This document shows positions 47,951-58,653 of a stretch of DNA of 64,000 bases, piece after piece. The notes under the pieces were generated by a model. The model was not told the origin of the DNA. It searched no databases and was given only the letters and a program-made list of their open reading frames with translations. Source of the stretch: Sorex araneus (lineage: Eukaryota; Chordata; Mammalia; Eulipotyphla; Soricidae); NCBI RefSeq assembly GCF_027595985.1, contig NC_073305.1, forward strand, positions 84,305,126-84,369,125, read 5' to 3'. The translations under genes and the position numbers were made by a program. The stretch's first letter is position 1. Each line of letters begins with the position of its first letter.

Positions 47951-48634
47951 TAATATATAGTCATCATGTTATCCAGGCAGACTTTGGTATATATCCAGTC
48001 AAGTGTTGTTATTAATTCTCTGGTCTTTAAGTTTGTAGAATTTTCCTTGAAGGGTGCTAGGAAAATAATCTTAAAAATCATACAAATAAAGATAAATTTC
48101 AAGTAGAAATCAGGCAATCATCTATTTCTAGTAGAGTGACACAGATGTTGATGAAAACAGAGATATACTGAATTCAGATAGTTTTATTTGTGTACAGAAA
48201 GTTAAAGATAGTGAAGGGGAAGAGAAAATAGCTTATCTTTAATCCTATTCATGCTAACATATATGAACTACCTCTTGTTGAGTGCATAATTTCATTGACA
48301 AAAACTCATAGGTCATACAATTTAAGTTTATAAAATTTATAAAATTTAGATTTTCATAACTATAGTCTCAGTTCCACATTAACTTTATAGGTAATGAGAT
48401 TGCAAGGGTGTTCAAAAAATATAGTGGACTACTGGAGTATCTCAACCATCAGTTCATGGAAATTTAAAATTCCTTGTTTGGTATTTCCTTAAGAGAGGAG
48501 AAAAGTTGCTCATTTTCCTATGGGAATTGATATGTACTGTGGATGGCAAAGATTATTTGAGGGGTGGCTGGGTTAATTTGGGGGATTTAAATCCATTTAT
48601 CTTTTATTTATATTAAAAAATTTTTTTAATTTAA

Positions 48635-48817
48635 TTTTTTTTTTTTTGCTTTTTCAGGTCACACTCGGCGATGCACAGGGATTACTCCTGGATCATGCAC
48701 TCAGGAATTACTCCTAGCAGTGCTTGGGGGACCATATCGGGATGCTGGGAATTGAACCCAGGTCGGCCGCGTGCAGGGCAAACGTCCTACCCGCTGTGCT
48801 ATAGCTCCAGCCCCTTG
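48635..48817 (-). mobile_element. A-tailed tRNA SINE
   Basis: GGTCACACTCGGCGATGCAC, GGGATGCTGGGAATTGAACC, GCTATAGCTCCAGCCCC; poly-T on the tail side. Confidence 0.92.
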
Positions 48818-48940
48818 TCTTTTATTTTTACTAGTAATTTACCTATGAATAGTACATGTCTACTAATTTCATGGGCTGCTGGAATAAAGAAAATATTTGA
48901 ATGCAGACATTGTATTTTGTTTTACAAAAATATAACTTTA

Positions 48941-49108
48941 TGGACCATAAGGATAGTATAGGATGTAAGGGAGCTTATCTTCCATGCGACTATGGTGGCT
49001 ATAACCAGATTTATCTCCATCGCCACACATAGTCCCTGAGCACCAACAGGAGCAGCTCCTGAACACAGGGCCAGGTGTAGACCTTTAGCACCACCAGTAT
49101 AACCAGTA
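48941..49108 (+). mobile_element. A-tailed SINE, diverged
   Basis: ACCATAAGGATAGTATAGGA head, ACATAGTCCCTGAGCACCAA, ACAGGGCCAGGTGTAGACC. Confidence 0.65.
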
Positions 49109-49112
49109 AAGA

Positions 49113-49262
49113 AATTGCACTGTAGCACTGTCATCCCCGTTCATTGATTTGCTTGAGCGTGCACTTGTAATGTCTCTATTGTGAGACTTGTTGTTATTAT
49201 TTTTGGCATATTGAATATGCCACGGGTAGCTTGCCAGGCTCTGCTGAGCTGGCGGGATCAAT
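49113..49262 (-). mobile_element. RTE-tailed SINE, 5'-truncated
   Basis: Complement of tail and part of the body (CACTGTAGCACTGTCATCCC to GGTAGCTTGCCAGGCTCTGC); tRNA head missing. Confidence 0.83.
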
Positions 49263-49829
49263 AACGAAATAATCAATAATCAATAAAGAAATAATTAAAA
49301 AAATCATTTCAAATAAAAAATGAAGATACCTTTGTACATAATGATGTACAATAACGAAATAATTCAGCAGGATAAAATTTATTGATTTTTTTTTCTTAAA
49401 GAAAAGCTATATGAAAGGCAATCTCTACAGAGCAGTATTTTGTCTAAGGGTGATGCTCTTTATTTATAATAAAATGATGTGGAATTCTGGCATGAGTACT
49501 TTTCTATTTTTGTTACTTCTATCTGAAAGACTGCATTTCAATTATAGTAGCCATCCTACAATTATTTTTCCTTTACATTTTGTCTTTCTTACATTCTTTT
49601 TTCCTGAATGATATGAGTAGTAATGCACAAATGGTCACCCTACTAGCATGTTTTAAATTCATCAAAGAAAAAAATGAATGAATTTGTGCCATAATAGTAT
49701 TGATGTTAACAAGAAAATATTTGCTGAACAAACTTGAATGTCAAAGGAGTTAGTGGTGCCAACTTCCACACAGTGGAAAATTTGTGTACGATTTTTTACT
49801 TCTTCAAGTATAATATGAAGTCATGAAAT

Positions 49830-50400
49830 TTGCATATAAGTGGATCAACATGGAAAGTATCATGCTGAGTGAAATGAGTCAGAAAGAAAGAGACAGATAT
49901 AGAAAAATCACACTCATATGTGGAATATAAAGTTGCTGAGAGGTACAAGCTTACAATGTTGCAATTCTTGGCAGACATTTCTCTGGACTTAGTTACTAAA
50001 ATACTAAAATACATAAATCCAAAACTATGCTGCTGCTAGTGCGGCCTCCTGACCTCATATCTCTTCATTCTCAGCAATGGAAAACAAATTACCAAATGCT
50101 TTCTTTTCAGCAGATCGACTTCAGGGGGGAGAAACTCCAAATCAATAATAGTGAATTTTTTTGTTGAAATATTGAATGTAATCAAAGTAAAGTGAAAGTA
50201 AAGTGAAATTTACCAGTTACACATGTGGGATGGGGGGCTGGGGAGGTGGGGGGAAGGGGGGAGGTATATCGTGATTCTTGGTGGTGGAATATGTGCGCTG
50301 GTGAAGGGATGGGTGTTTGAGCATTGTATAACTGAGACTTAAACCTGAAAGCTTTGTAACTTTCCACATGGTGAATCAATAAAAGAATTAAAAAAAAAAA
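49830..50400 (+). mobile_element. LINE-1 3' end
   Basis: GGATCAACATGGAAAGTATC, GCTGAGTGAAATGAGTCAGA, CTCATATGTGGAATATAAAG, then G-rich 3'UTR, CTTGGTGGTGGAATATGTGC and GGTGAATCAATAAAAGAATT with poly-A. Confidence 0.85.
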
Positions 50401-50869
50401 GAACATAAGTGCCAGCCACAGAGATGAGTTTGTTTTTGTTTTTGGTTTTTTTTTCAGGGTTTGAAGCACAAATGTATTTCCCAATGCAAAATTTAGAAGG
50501 ATAAAATCATTTTTTGCCATAACTCCTAGCTTGTAAAGTTAGCTGTTCTATGCTTTTGATAGAACTTTTAATGCAAAAGAAAATTACAAGAACTAAAAAC
50601 ATTTATAAAGTAATTTACAGTGGCATTAAGAGTCTATACAAGAGCAGTATCAAATTTCAATGTCTGAAATCAAAAAGGATATTTCTAGGCAATGTGAAAA
50701 TTGAATTCTTATTACATTAAATTCTTTGATGTCTGCCCATTTTCTGGGTTTCATATTCAGAGTTCTTTCATTGATCCATAAATAACCTAACATCCTCCAA
50801 GTGTGTATATTTATTGTTCCTACTAACAATGGTCTGTTACATGCATCATAATAGTAATTCTTATATACT

Positions 50870-51178
50870 TAATTTCTTTTTTTTAATTTATTTATTTTTA
50901 ATTAGAGAATCACCATATGGGTACAGTTACAGATTTATACACTTTTGTGCTTATACTTCCCTCATACAAAGTTCGGGAACCCATCCCTTCACCAGTGCCC
51001 ATTCTCCACCACCCGTAAACCCAGCGTCCCTCCCACCCTCCCCAATCCCATCTCCCCCCACCCCACCCTGCCACTGTGGCAGGGCATTCCCTTCTGTTCT
51101 CTCTCTCTATTTAGCTTCTACGGCCCGCAATAAAGGTGTTGAGTGGCCGCTGTGCTCAGTCCACAGAGATGAGTTTTG
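50870..51178 (-). mobile_element. LINE-1 3' terminus
   Basis: AGAATCACCATATGGGTACA, CATCCCTTCACCAGTGCCCA, CCCACCCTGCCACTGTGGCA. Antisense. Confidence 0.75.
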
Positions 51179-51397
51179 TCAGTGATACAAAGACTCATAC
51201 AAATGATTCAGCTCTAATAGAATGACTATTAGAGCTAATACAGGGATGTCAGTGTTTAAATTTGTTAGCTCCTGGAGCAGAGAGCAAAGAACCAAGAGAC
51301 CGTGTCTTAATTTCTCTCTCACAAAAAATATAACAACAAAAAATATGCTATTTGTGGCTACAAAAGTTACTGTAATTTGCTATGCAATATGAAAAAA

Positions 51398-51557
51398 CTG
51401 TAGCACTGTCATCCCATTGTTCATGGATTTGCTTGAGCAGGCACTAGTAGGTATCCATTGTGAGACTTGTTATTACTGTTATTACTTGTTATTACTGTTT
51501 TTGGCATATCGAATACACCACGGGGAACTTACCAGGCCCTGCCATGCGGGCGGGATA
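51398..51557 (-). mobile_element. RTE-tailed SINE, 5'-truncated, with small internal duplication
   Basis: Tail and body in minus orientation. The segment ACTTGTTATTACTGTT is repeated in tandem near 51465-51500, a local duplication not seen in the other copies. Confidence 0.82.
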
Positions 51558-51559
51558 AA

Positions 51560-53760
51560 AAAAATTGAAAAATAGCTTAAATTTTAAATTCAAAAACATT
51601 TTTGGCAGCATAATTTACAATACTGTTAAAGGTCTAATTTCATATGTAAAACATTCCAGCACCACAGTTAACCTTTGAGCTGTGTCCCTGCTCACCAATA
51701 TTTGATATACCACATTCTTACAACAAATAAGATAAAGAAAACAAAATGTTACAAGAAAATCACAAAAAGGAGAAATATATTTTAGATTATGGTGCTTTTA
51801 ATGATATCACAAGTATACCTGTGGTCAAATTATTGTTCAAATGTTAACTGTAATGAAATAAAATCGCAGAGGTTTTATATTTCAGTATGAACTAGGGTAT
51901 AAAAATACCAGTTGGCAAAATGCTGCAATTCTTATCCTTACAAATGTTCTTTCCTGAGGAACAACCTTAGACAGTCCCTTCATAGCTCACATGAACATTT
52001 CCAGTCCAACAACAAACAAGGTAAAACCTGGTTTAATGGTGTCTTAAAAATATTCAAGAAGCTTGAAAATATTCTAATAGATCAGTGGCTATATTATACT
52101 AATTATGAAAAATTTCAATATTCATTCTGATAATCAATAATATTTTTTATGGATATAAGAATCTTCATGGTTTGCTGCATTTTGTAACTTTAACTTCCTC
52201 TCAATGCCTCACTAATCTTTGTTGTTGAGTTTTGCTGAATTACAAAACATTTTAACACACTGGTGTAGGGTTAGGGAGGGAATAAAGATTGAACTAGAAG
52301 TAACATAGACTTTGTTGGCTATACTTGGCACTTTAGTAGTGGTGAGGTGTGGTAATTGTACATCAAAATCATGAGTGTTAAAAAAAGCACACTTTATTCC
52401 ATGTCTTTATGCTTTTGCATTTGATCTCCAGACCACTCTTTCCCTCTTCCTCCTAATTTTTTCTTACTGTATGTATTTAAGTGTAATTAATATGGATTTT
52501 ATAATGCTCTTCTTTAGTATCTTTTGCAGAATTGAATGCTTTTACTATGCTGACATTTTATTTTGTGCATATGTCTTACTCGGTAGTTGTAAACTGTGAC
52601 ATTTTATATATGTTTATTTCCTTCTAACCTGGGAGTTATGACTCCTGGGTTTTTAGAAATATTTAACCCCAGTCCTTACACTTTTCCTCATGTAATATAT
52701 GTCTATGTAGGTCGACATATTATGGATAAAAAATAAATAATGAATAAAGAATTCTTATCTACAAGAGTTTATAAATTTTTAAAAAGTTGTTGAAATTAGA
52801 GAAGAATTGATAAACACTGCATTTTGAGTTGAATTTGAAGGAACTAATGGACATGAAAAAATGGAAACGAACGTGAATCACATGCCCAGTGTGTGCAGTA
52901 ACTAAAGCAAAGCAGAGGAGAAGAACTGAGTACATAGCTGAATGGAGTAACATTGCTTTTGTAAATGATGAGATAGATGGGAGATAATTATTTCAATACA
53001 TCTTATGTCAGTCTGATGAGTTTAGAACTGCACGACTGGAACCAGTAAATCCAAAGCTTTATCTTCTCACACTATCCTTGGGTTTGTAACAATTGACAGT
53101 CTGTTCTTCCCTGGCACTTAGTTCCAACTCCATACAATGTCAACGTCTGTGTCCTAGAAAGATGCAAATCCATGTTAAGCATTAAATAATCTTTCTGTGT
53201 GTGTACCGTCCCTGAGCTCATCATGTTCTTCTCTCAAAGGTCAACTAATGGCTGCTTGGGTCTTTTGGCTTATTGTCTTAAACATGTGGCTCTTTGTCAA
53301 AAGTTAATCCCATTTAAATTAAGACTCAAAGAATAAAGAAATCTATTTAGTGACTTATCTGGATGTTGCTACACCCAGCACCAGTTCCTTGCTCTTTGGC
53401 ATGTGACCTTTTTGTGTTTGTTTTAATAATTGATTGATGTCCAAAGGTCAACTATGACTCAATAGAAGTCTATGCTTGTGGCTGCAAACCTTTTCTTGCA
53501 CTTCATTCAAGAAAACACCTCATTTTCCTATTATATAAAATTTGATTAATTGTATTTTTTGATTATTATTTTATATTTTAAAGTTAATAATTATTCACAT
53601 ATGGAGTGAAAAAACCTAAAGACATCAGGGTAAACAAGTTCTAGCCTTAAATTTTATTGTGTTCCAAGTTATGCAAAATTGAAAAATGAAAATGACCTAA
53701 GTTCATTTTAGGGTGATCATAAACAAAAGCAAACTTTTATTTTTTTTAGAATTTTTTTCT
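51560..53760. other. AT-rich sequence, one L1 relic, otherwise featureless
   Basis: Short frames only. No splice-bounded exon was recognised, and the GTTTATA/AT content is typical intergenic sequence. Confidence 0.5.
52255..52395 (+). mobile_element. LINE-1 3' terminus relic
   Basis: GTAGTGGTGAGGTGTGGTAA and GTACATCAAAATCATGAGTG match the end of the L1 at 32750-32800. Confidence 0.6.
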
Positions 53761-53764
53761 TTAG

Positions 53765-53938
53765 ATTTTTTTTTTCTTTTTGGATCACACCTGGCAATGT
53801 ACAGGGGTTACTCCTGGCTCATGCACTCAGGAATTAACTCCTGGCGGTGCTCAGAGGACCATATAGGATGCTGGGAATCGAACCCGGGTTGGCTGCATGC
53901 AAGGCAAATGCCCTACCCGCTGTGCTATCGCTCCAGCC
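53765..53938 (-). mobile_element. A-tailed tRNA SINE
   Basis: GGATCACACCTGGCAATGTA to GCTATCGCTCCAGCCC; flanked by AAAGCAAACTTTT and AAAGCAAACATTT. Confidence 0.93.
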
Positions 53939-54159
53939 CAAAGCAAACATTTTTGTAGTATTGGAAACCCTACTTGGGAATAGAAAGAAAATTATAAATG
54001 TACATTTACATATGTGAATAACTACTGTTAATAGCTTTATATGATATCAAATCATGTTCCTCAAGTAATAATATTGTTAGTGAGAAAGTGGATTTTCCTG
54101 CACTTGGTGAGTTCTTGGGAATTGCATGAAAGATTTGCATACAAAGGTGGGAGGATTAT

Positions 54160-54665
54160 GTTAGAGTTCACTGTGCAGTTTAAGTATATGGGTCTGAATC
54201 CTTCCCCAGATGTCCAGGCCTCTCCCTTATCCACGAACAAGAGCACCCGTCCTGTCTCTGTAATGCCCATCCTGTGAACGATCTCCCTGTGTTGTCCCAC
54301 TCAGTCTCCTTTGCTCCTGTGATTGATGGCCGAGTCCTGTCCCTGCATCCCTCTCTGCATCCCGTGTACACCTTCCCACTCTCTGGCCACAGCCACATGC
54401 TCATGGGTCAGATCCCTGTGCTCTGTGCCTGTTGCTGCCAGGGCATCCAAGCTCTGCCTGCATCTGAGCCTTGCCTGTACCCTATCCCTGTCTGGGCCTC
54501 TGAGGCCTGCCTGTACTTGGCCATCTGCCTGGGAGTGCCTAAATCCTGTAGTCTGTGGAGAGATTGTCATGTGGGTCTGGGAAGAAAGCTGGGGCTGGGT
54601 GGTAGCATCTGGGGGGTTCCTTTTATCTGTTGCCATATCCCATCCCATTATCTACTTTTATTGGC
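54160..54665. other. GC-rich unassigned block left of the RTE LINE
   Basis: Rich in CTG/CCTG, with repeated short words such as CCTGTCTCTG, CCTGCCTGTA. Open frames exist on both strands (up to 178 codons on the plus strand, running into the LINE). The composition looks repetitive rather than coding and I recognise no protein. Confidence 0.4.
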
Positions 54666-54681
54666 TACCTGTTCCATGAGT
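54666..54681 (+). repeat. Target-site duplication, left copy, of the RTE LINE
   Basis: TACCTGTTCCATGAGT, identical to 57165-57180; the pair bounds the inverted LINE. Confidence 0.9.
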
Positions 54682-55190
54682 ACTGGCTCAGAATTCTTCA
54701 GGTGTCCGGGTCTGACCTTGTCCGGACCAGGTGCCGTTCGCATCTTTACCAGCGAAATGGCGTGTCGGATTTCAGGAGGGAGAATGTTGGGAACGACATA
54801 TCCATCCTGAGGAATTTGGTATGTGGGCAGGTGGACATGGCTGTCAAAGAGATCCGAGTAGAAGTCGTGACTAATTTTCTCCATTGCCTTTCTGGAGGAT
54901 GTGATAGATCCATCGGGACATCGAAGGGCAGTCATCTTGGTCTTGTAGTTGGTGAAGGACAGGCGAGTGTTGCGAATACTTTTCCCGGCTTCTGCTGCAC
55001 TGGCCAACACTCTCTTTGAGGTCTTCCTTTATCGCATCTCTGCACAGCTTTGTGAGCTCGGATGTTAGCTTGTGGTTGTCTGAGACTCGTGCCAAACCAT
55101 GTTGATGAATGAGTCGAGAGTTTCTGAAGACAGGCATCTGTTTGTGGCTTTCTCACTCTCGGCATTCTTCGCACAGACATGGAGGTGCTG
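54682..55190 (-). pseudogene. RTE LINE linker and start of reverse transcriptase (inverted part)
   Basis: Decayed minus-strand coding sequence with NHKLTSELTKLCRDAIKEDL, FTNYKTKMTALRCPDGSI, HDFYSDLFDSHVHLPTYQI, PPEIRHAISLVK and TAPGPDKVRPGHLKNSEPVL. The last block is reverse transcriptase motif 0/1 of RTE elements. It runs up to the upstream target-site duplication, the internal priming point of the second cDNA strand. Confidence 0.88.
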
Positions 55191-56104
55191 AATAAGTCAA
55201 TCGTATTCCTCATCGATGTTGTCAAGGACGACATCTTCCCATGTTGCTGCGATAGTGCCAAAGAGCTCCCAGTTGGTGGTCATTCTGGGAGTTGTTTTCT
55301 TAGACTTAAATTTTGCAGACTTTTCTCCCCACTCTGTGAAGTAGAATTTCGCACGAAGCAGACGGTGGTCTGATCTTGTTTGTAATTTTGGGACAACAGC
55401 GACATTGGTCAGGCAAAACCTTCGATTGAATATGATGTGGTCAATTTCATTGTGGAACTGTCCACCGGGAGACTCCCATGTCCAGCGTTTAGATTTGGCC
55501 TTCTGGAACTGTGAGTTACCATGAATGGTCTTGGTCGACATGATGAATTCAGACAGTCTCTCACCCTGATTGTTCCATTCTAGGCCATATGTCCCAATGT
55601 GGAGTTCTTCGGGCGACCTTCTTGGACCTATCTTGGCATTAAAATCACCAACAATTATTTTGCAGAAGGTGTGGTCTTCTTTATAGAACATCTCCAGTTC
55701 CATGTAGAACCTCTCAATTCTTCTTCATCGTAGTTGGAAGTTGGTGCGTAGACGATGAAAATACAAACTGCAGGCAGTGAGCCACATCTATTCAAGCATA
55801 ATCGTCCAATTAGGGTTGTTAGGCATTCGAATGAATCGATGCTCATGGCCAAGTTTGTGTTGACAAGGACACCAACACCACCAACGCCTCTGTTGTCGCA
55901 TATTCTGAGAAACAATTCTTCTCCAGTGTCGAAAATGGCGTGATGTGATTGATGTCTCCTCGTTTCAGTCAGACCAATGATGTCGTACTTGATCTTCTGA
56001 GATTGCACCATCAGGTCCTCGATGGATGCTTCTGATGCCAGTGTCCATGCATTGAAAGTACAGACAATCAGTTTAATCTTTCTTTGTTTAGAAGTCTAGT
56101 TCAT
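55190..56104 (-). pseudogene. RTE LINE AP-endonuclease region (inverted part)
   Basis: The minus-strand frame begins at an ATG at 56104-56102, followed two codons later by a TAG. Motifs in order: LIVCTFNAWTLASE, KYDIIGLTETRRH, GVGGVGVLVNT, FIVYAPTSNYDEEE, IIVGDFNAKIGPRR (near 55640), WTWESPGGQFHNEIDHIIFN, and the catalytic SDHRLLRAKF with SDH at 55373-55365. These are the APE-type endonuclease motifs of RTE LINEs. Frame breaks lie near 55690 and 55200. Confidence 0.9.
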
Positions 56105-56524
56105 CCCCGAGATTTTTTCAAACTCTCCTTGCTCATCTTTCTTAACGCTGCTGTATTGGGGGCTCTTTCAGTGACAGGTGAATGAGGCCAATTGTTGTTA
56201 CTGTTGTTGGCATATCGAATACGCGACGGGTAGCTTGCTAGGCTCTGCCATGTGGGAGAGATATTCTCGGTAGCTTGCCGGGCTCTCCGAGAGGGACGGA
56301 GGCTTTTAGGGCGGCCTCCAATCACCTTTAGAGGTGTTACCATGGTTCACACCAAATTTGAACCCTATCAAATATGGTGTGGCAATAATTGTTATTAAGT
56401 GTTTTATGGTGTGTCTCCGGACAGCGCGGCCGCTTCGCGTGGTCCGGAGAGCAACCTGGAGGGTGGCGGTGGCTGGGTAGTGGATGTAGTGGGGGTCGGC
56501 CAGTGAGGTATTTATCTAGGGTAG
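56105..56524 (-). promoter_or_regulatory. 5'UTR of the RTE LINE, containing the SINE-body module and a hairpin
   Basis: In LINE orientation about 420 bases precede the ORF. The distal 210 bases (about 56315 to 56105) are similar to the body of the RTE-tailed SINEs: CCTCCGTCCCTCTCGGAGAG, GCCTAGCAAGCTACCCGTCG, ATTCGATATGCCAACAACAG, then a block ending AAATCTCGGGGATG at the start codon. Nearer the 5' end, CTCCGGAC (56415-56422) and GTCCGGAG (56442-56449) form an inverted repeat around a CG-rich loop. Confidence 0.75.
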
Positions 56525-57164
56525 GGTCAATACACTGGCCTGATTCTTCACTCACTACCTGTCTGAATGCAAGTTTCTGTCGAGTGGAAAACCAGCAGGA
56601 CCGTTCTGTTGTACAAGAAGGGAGACATCCACAACATTGGCAACTATCGCTCAATCTGTCTGTTGTCTGTCGTCTACAAGTTGTTCACTCATGTCATCCT
56701 GAATAGAATAGGCAGAACACTAGACGAAGGACAACTATGCGAGCAAGCCCAGTTCCGAAGGGGATTCAGCATGATAGACCATATGCACACAGTGACCAGA
56801 CTCATGTCTCACTCAAGTGAGAGAAGGAATCCGGAGTTCTGACCTCGGTCGATGGTCAAAAATCAGGGATGCTGTCTTGTTTGCCAAGGCATCAAAAATC
56901 AGATGGGCCGGTCATGTAATGTGATTCAGAGACAACTGCTGGACTAGAGCTGGATTCCACGGGATGTCAGAAGACCTCGTGGCCGCCCACCAACTAGATG
57001 GTCCGATTTCTTCATCAAATCTCTGAATGAACGATTTGAGGCTCTTCCTGTTCCTAGAGCGAGCAGGTATCATTGGGCCGCACTAGCTCGTGACAGGGAA
57101 AAATGGAGACATTGCTGGCACCCGCTCAAGCAAATTGAAGATCAACGGGACTACTACCTGTTGA
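56525..57164 (+). pseudogene. RTE LINE reverse-transcriptase fragment and C-terminus (sense part)
   Basis: Plus-strand coding remnants: VNTLA near 56527, FTHYLSECK, TVLLYKKGDIHNIGNY (about 56605-56650), LLSVVYKLFTHVILNRIGRT, FRRGFSMIDHMHTVTRL to 56805; then a jump to KIRDAVLFAKASKIRWAGHVM (about 56865-56920) and RPRGRPPTRWSDFF (about 56970-57015) to HWAALARDREKWRHCW. The catalytic YADD/FADD region is absent. The 3' end reaches AAGATCAACGGGA before the downstream duplication. Confidence 0.88.
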
Positions 57165-57180
57165 TACCTGTTCCATGAGT
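57165..57180 (+). repeat. Target-site duplication, right copy, of the RTE LINE
   Basis: TACCTGTTCCATGAGT, identical to 54666-54681. The LINE 3' end immediately precedes it with no poly-A. Confidence 0.9.
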
Positions 57181-57284
57181 GAGATTTAAAGTGATTGATT
57201 AAATTCACCTGGCACCCCACCCTTCTACTCCTGCTGTATCACAAACTTTGGTAAATTTTGTGTTTTATAACTCATTGAGTCATT

Positions 57285-57500
57285 GTGAAATAAAAAGTTA
57301 CAAATTTATTTTTGATTGAGTCCCAGGGGTACAATATTTCAGCACCAGTTCCTTCATCAGTGCTCACTTCCCCAACTTCCCTCCCAACTTCCAGCCTGTC
57401 TCTCTGCAGGCACTTTTTTTCCTTTTCCCCTTTTAAGGTGCTTTGTTTTATAATAGCATTACTGAGAGGGCATCAGGCATATCACTTAAAAAGTATTTTC
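57285..57500 (-). mobile_element. LINE-1 3' terminus
   Basis: CACCAGTTCCTTCATCAGTG, TCCCTCCCAACTTCCAGCCT; antisense L1 end pattern. Confidence 0.6.
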
Positions 57501-57529
57501 CCTTGAGTATTGCTTTTTGGCACAAAAAG

Positions 57530-57532
<3 letters not shown>

Positions 57533-57577
<45 letters not shown>
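57533..57577 (+). repeat. (AT)n microsatellite
   Basis: Pure ATATAT run of about 22 units. Confidence 0.95.
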
Positions 57578-57581
<4 letters not shown>

Positions 57582-57746
57582 CTGGAAGTTACTCCTGATC
57601 ACTTCTGGGAGTGGTTTTCTCCCTGCAAAAAGCTTTAGAACATTATTCATCGCAGAGAATGATTAATACACAAACATCTATAAGGGTTGAGTATGCCTAA
57701 GTTAGCATCACTGATTCCATCTATTCCAGACAGATGAGAAAGACTT

Positions 57747-57920
57747 GGGAGGCATAGCAATAGCACATAAGGTAGGGCACTTGCCTTGCATGCACCTGCC
57801 CTGGGTTCAATCCCTGGCATTCCATATGGTTAACCAAGTACCATCAGGGATAATTTATGAGCAGAGATAGGAGTAACCCCCAAGCACCATCAGGTGTGGC
57901 ACAAAAAGGAAAAACAAGAA
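57747..57920 (+). mobile_element. A-tailed SINE followed by a purine microsatellite
   Basis: GGGAGGCATAGCAATAGCAC, B box TGGGTTCAATCCC, GAGTAACCCCCAAGCACC. The (AAG)n at 57938-58042 lies just beyond its tail. Confidence 0.85.
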
Positions 57921-57937
57921 GATTAATAAGTAGATGA

Positions 57938-58042
57938 TGAAGGAGGAGGAGGATGAGGAGAAGAATAAAGAAGAAGAAGAAGAAGAAGAAGAAGAAGAAG
58001 AAGAAGAAGAAGAAGAAGAAGAAGAAGAAGAAGAAGAAGAAG
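57938..58042 (+). repeat. (AGG)n then (AAG)n microsatellite
   Basis: GAAGGAGGAGGAGG followed by about 25 AAG units; the reverse strand gives a poly-leucine open frame. Confidence 0.96.
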
Positions 58043-58152
58043 GTCTAAGGAATCATTAAACAAGACTATTATTTTTATCAAAAGATTAATATTAATTAAA
58101 AGAAGTATATCATAGAAAGAAAGAAAAAGTTTTTTCATAACATGTCATGTAT

Positions 58153-58404
58153 ATCACTGTATCACTATTATCCCGCTGCTCATTGATTTGCTCAAGTGGG
58201 CACCAGTAATGTCTCCATTGTGAGGCTTTTTGTTATTATTTTTAGCATATTGAAGACACCGCCACAGGTAGCTTGCCAGGCTTTGATGTGCGAATGAGAT
58301 ACTCTCAATAGCTTGCTGGGCTCTCCGAGAGGGGTGAAGGAATCGAACCTGGGTTGGCCGCATGCAAGGCAAACGCCCTTTCTGCTGTGCTATCGCTCCA
58401 GTCC
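58153..58404 (-). mobile_element. RTE-tailed tRNA SINE, full length
   Basis: From the tail complement (CACTGTATCACTATTATCCC) to the head complement (GCTGTGCTATCGCTCCAGTC); B box complement GGAATCGAACC present. Confidence 0.9.
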
Positions 58405-58653
58405 AAGAGAGATCAATATATTTTCATATAATAAGAGAAAGAGAAAACTTAACAGGAATTTAGCAGATTTGGCATTTATGACCAGGCAAGTTGAAGATTT
58501 ACAAATTTAACAAAACACTAAGTCTATCTTGTGAATTAATCTTATAACTGCATTATTAAAGTAACTTACTGGCTGCTGAATGGATGGCAGTAGGAGCTGA
58601 GCGGATTCTCCAGGAAGGCCAGCCAGCTATTTGCGTGTCATCTCTTGTCATCT

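Larger units (their letters stand above)
54682..57164. mobile_element. RTE-type LINE, twin-primed (5' part inverted), internally deleted
   Basis: One insertion bounded by the exact 16-bp duplication TACCTGTTCCATGAGT at 54666-54681 and 57165-57180. Positions 54682 to about 56524 carry the LINE 5' part on the minus strand; about 56525-57164 carry the 3' part on the plus strand. The inverted part stops at HLKNSEPVL and the sense part starts at VNTLA, which are consecutive in RTE reverse transcriptases known to me, so the inversion junction loses almost nothing. The palm region of the reverse transcriptase (about residues after HTVTRL up to KIRDA) is deleted. It is a dead copy with several stops. 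Confidence 0.9.

Noticed and set aside
54274-54810. 178-codon plus-strand open frame
   Set aside because: Its second half is antisense to the RTE reverse transcriptase and its first half is low-complexity CTG-rich sequence; no protein recognised.
57923-58138. Poly-leucine minus-strand frame
   Set aside because: Translation of the (AAG)n microsatellite.
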